Shown here: positions 4,937 through 5,509 of the stretch, one piece after another
Layout: every line of letters begins with the position of its first letter
How positions within the stretch are numbered: the first letter of the stretch is position 1
Assembly (NCBI GenBank): GCA_002861585.1
Contig: PJQJ01000004.1
Location: forward strand, 21,513-27,021
Direction of reading: 5' to 3'
Source: Candidatus Saccharimonadota bacterium
GTDB lineage: Bacteria > Patescibacteriota > Saccharimonadia > Saccharimonadales > Saccharimonadaceae
Length of the DNA stretch: 5,509 nucleotides
Made by a program: the position numbers and the translations under genes
The notes under the pieces: generated by a model
What the model was told of the DNA's origin: nothing
The model's input: only the letters and a program-made list of their open reading frames with translations
The model's database searches: none

Positions 4937-5509
4937 ATGATAGTTGCTGTTGATACCGGGGGAACAAAGACACTAATTGCCAGTTTTAACACTGAAGGCA
5001 AGCCGATAAAGAGTGTTCGTTTCCCCACTCCCAAGAACCAACAGGACTACGCAAAAGAGCTTCTCACCACTCTACAAGACTCGTTTAGCGATACGCCGAT
5101 TGACGCGCTCGTTGTCGCAGTTCCAGGTGTTATCCGAAATGGCGTTGTTAAGTGGTGTGGCAATCTACCCTGGGAAAATTTTAAGCTGCTCGTATTCCTT
5201 CAGAAGCATTTTACCTGTCCTATTTCTATTCAAAACGATGCCGACCTCGCTGGTCTTGCAGAGGCAAACAGCATAAAACCAGTGCCAGAACTCTGTCTCT
5301 ACCTCACAATAAGTACTGGTATTGGTAGCGGCGTAGTTATTAATGGACGGTTAACACCAGAGCTGAGCGGCAGTGAAGCTGGTCACATGATGATTGAATG
5401 TGATGGTCGTATTCGCTCGTGGGAGTCCTTTGCGTCCGGCAAGGCAATCTACACTACCTACCAAAAATATGCCTACCAAATAAGCAACAAGCATATCTGG
5501 AACAAGATC
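4937..5509 (+). CDS. ROK-family sugar kinase, zinc-cysteine motif absent (3' end outside window)
   Basis: ROK kinases phosphorylate hexoses or amino sugars with ATP in the cytoplasm; related repressors carry an extra helix-turn-helix domain, absent here. The first 191 residues are present, about two thirds of a typical enzyme. The phosphate motif DTGGTK is at 6-11, the catalytic Asp101 at NDAD (100-103), the second phosphate motif TISTGIGSG at 124-132, and GSEAGH at 146-151 with the conserved His151. The usual CxCGxxGCxE zinc motif is replaced by a shorter CDGRIRSWE segment (155-163) with one cysteine, followed by the normal FASGKAI. ATG 4937 must be the start: an in-frame stop lies at 4928-4930 and the DTGGT motif begins five codons in. 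No Shine-Dalgarno precedes it. Substrate cannot be told; glucokinase-like or amino-sugar kinases are both possible. Confidence 0.92.
   Translation, partial: MIVAVDTGGTKTLIASFNTEGKPIKSVRFPTPKNQQDYAKELLTTLQDSFSDTPIDALVVAVPGVIRNGVVKWCGNLPWENFKLLVFLQKHFTCPISIQNDADLAGLAEANSIKPVPELCLYLTISTGIGSGVVINGRLTPELSGSEAGHMMIECDGRIRSWESFASGKAIYTTYQKYAYQISNKHIWNKI

Overview
The window looks like chromosomal DNA from a Candidatus Patescibacteria/CPR bacterium, most likely a Saccharibacteria (TM7) relative. This is inference from gene character, not from a search. The signs are a short IF-2 of about 593 residues without a long N-terminal extension, a four-repeat S1 protein, an LPXTG-type surface protein implying a Gram-positive-like envelope, a ROK kinase without the usual zinc-cysteine motif, and use of UGA only as a stop.

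Layout. On the minus strand, read from high to low coordinates, lie an LPATG-anchored small surface protein (4829-4344), an S1 RNA-binding protein (rpsA, 4225-3158), translation initiation factor IF-2 (infB, 3065-1284), and an acidic single-membrane-span protein of unknown function that runs off the left edge (1156-1). On the plus strand a ROK-family sugar kinase begins at 4937 and runs off the right edge. It is transcribed divergently from the surface-protein gene across a 107-bp region rich in palindromes.

Expression logic. rpsA and infB have no promoter visible between them and probably form one translation operon. Their 92-bp junction holds an 11-bp perfect hairpin whose loop resembles an anti-Shine-Dalgarno and is complementary to the infB ribosome-binding site. 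Good sigma70-type promoters with 17-bp spacers can be read upstream of rpsA, of the surface-protein gene and of the unknown acidic protein. The first two overlap perfect inverted repeats that could be operators. The ROK gene has no Shine-Dalgarno and an extended -10 box only about 10 bp before its ATG, which suggests leaderless translation.

The main points for a second look are the rpsA-infB junction structure, the palindromes in the divergent promoter region, the unusual residues in the fMet-tRNA-binding domain of IF-2, and the uncharacterised acidic membrane protein. I saw no tRNA, rRNA, CRISPR array, insertion sequence or clear intrinsic terminator.
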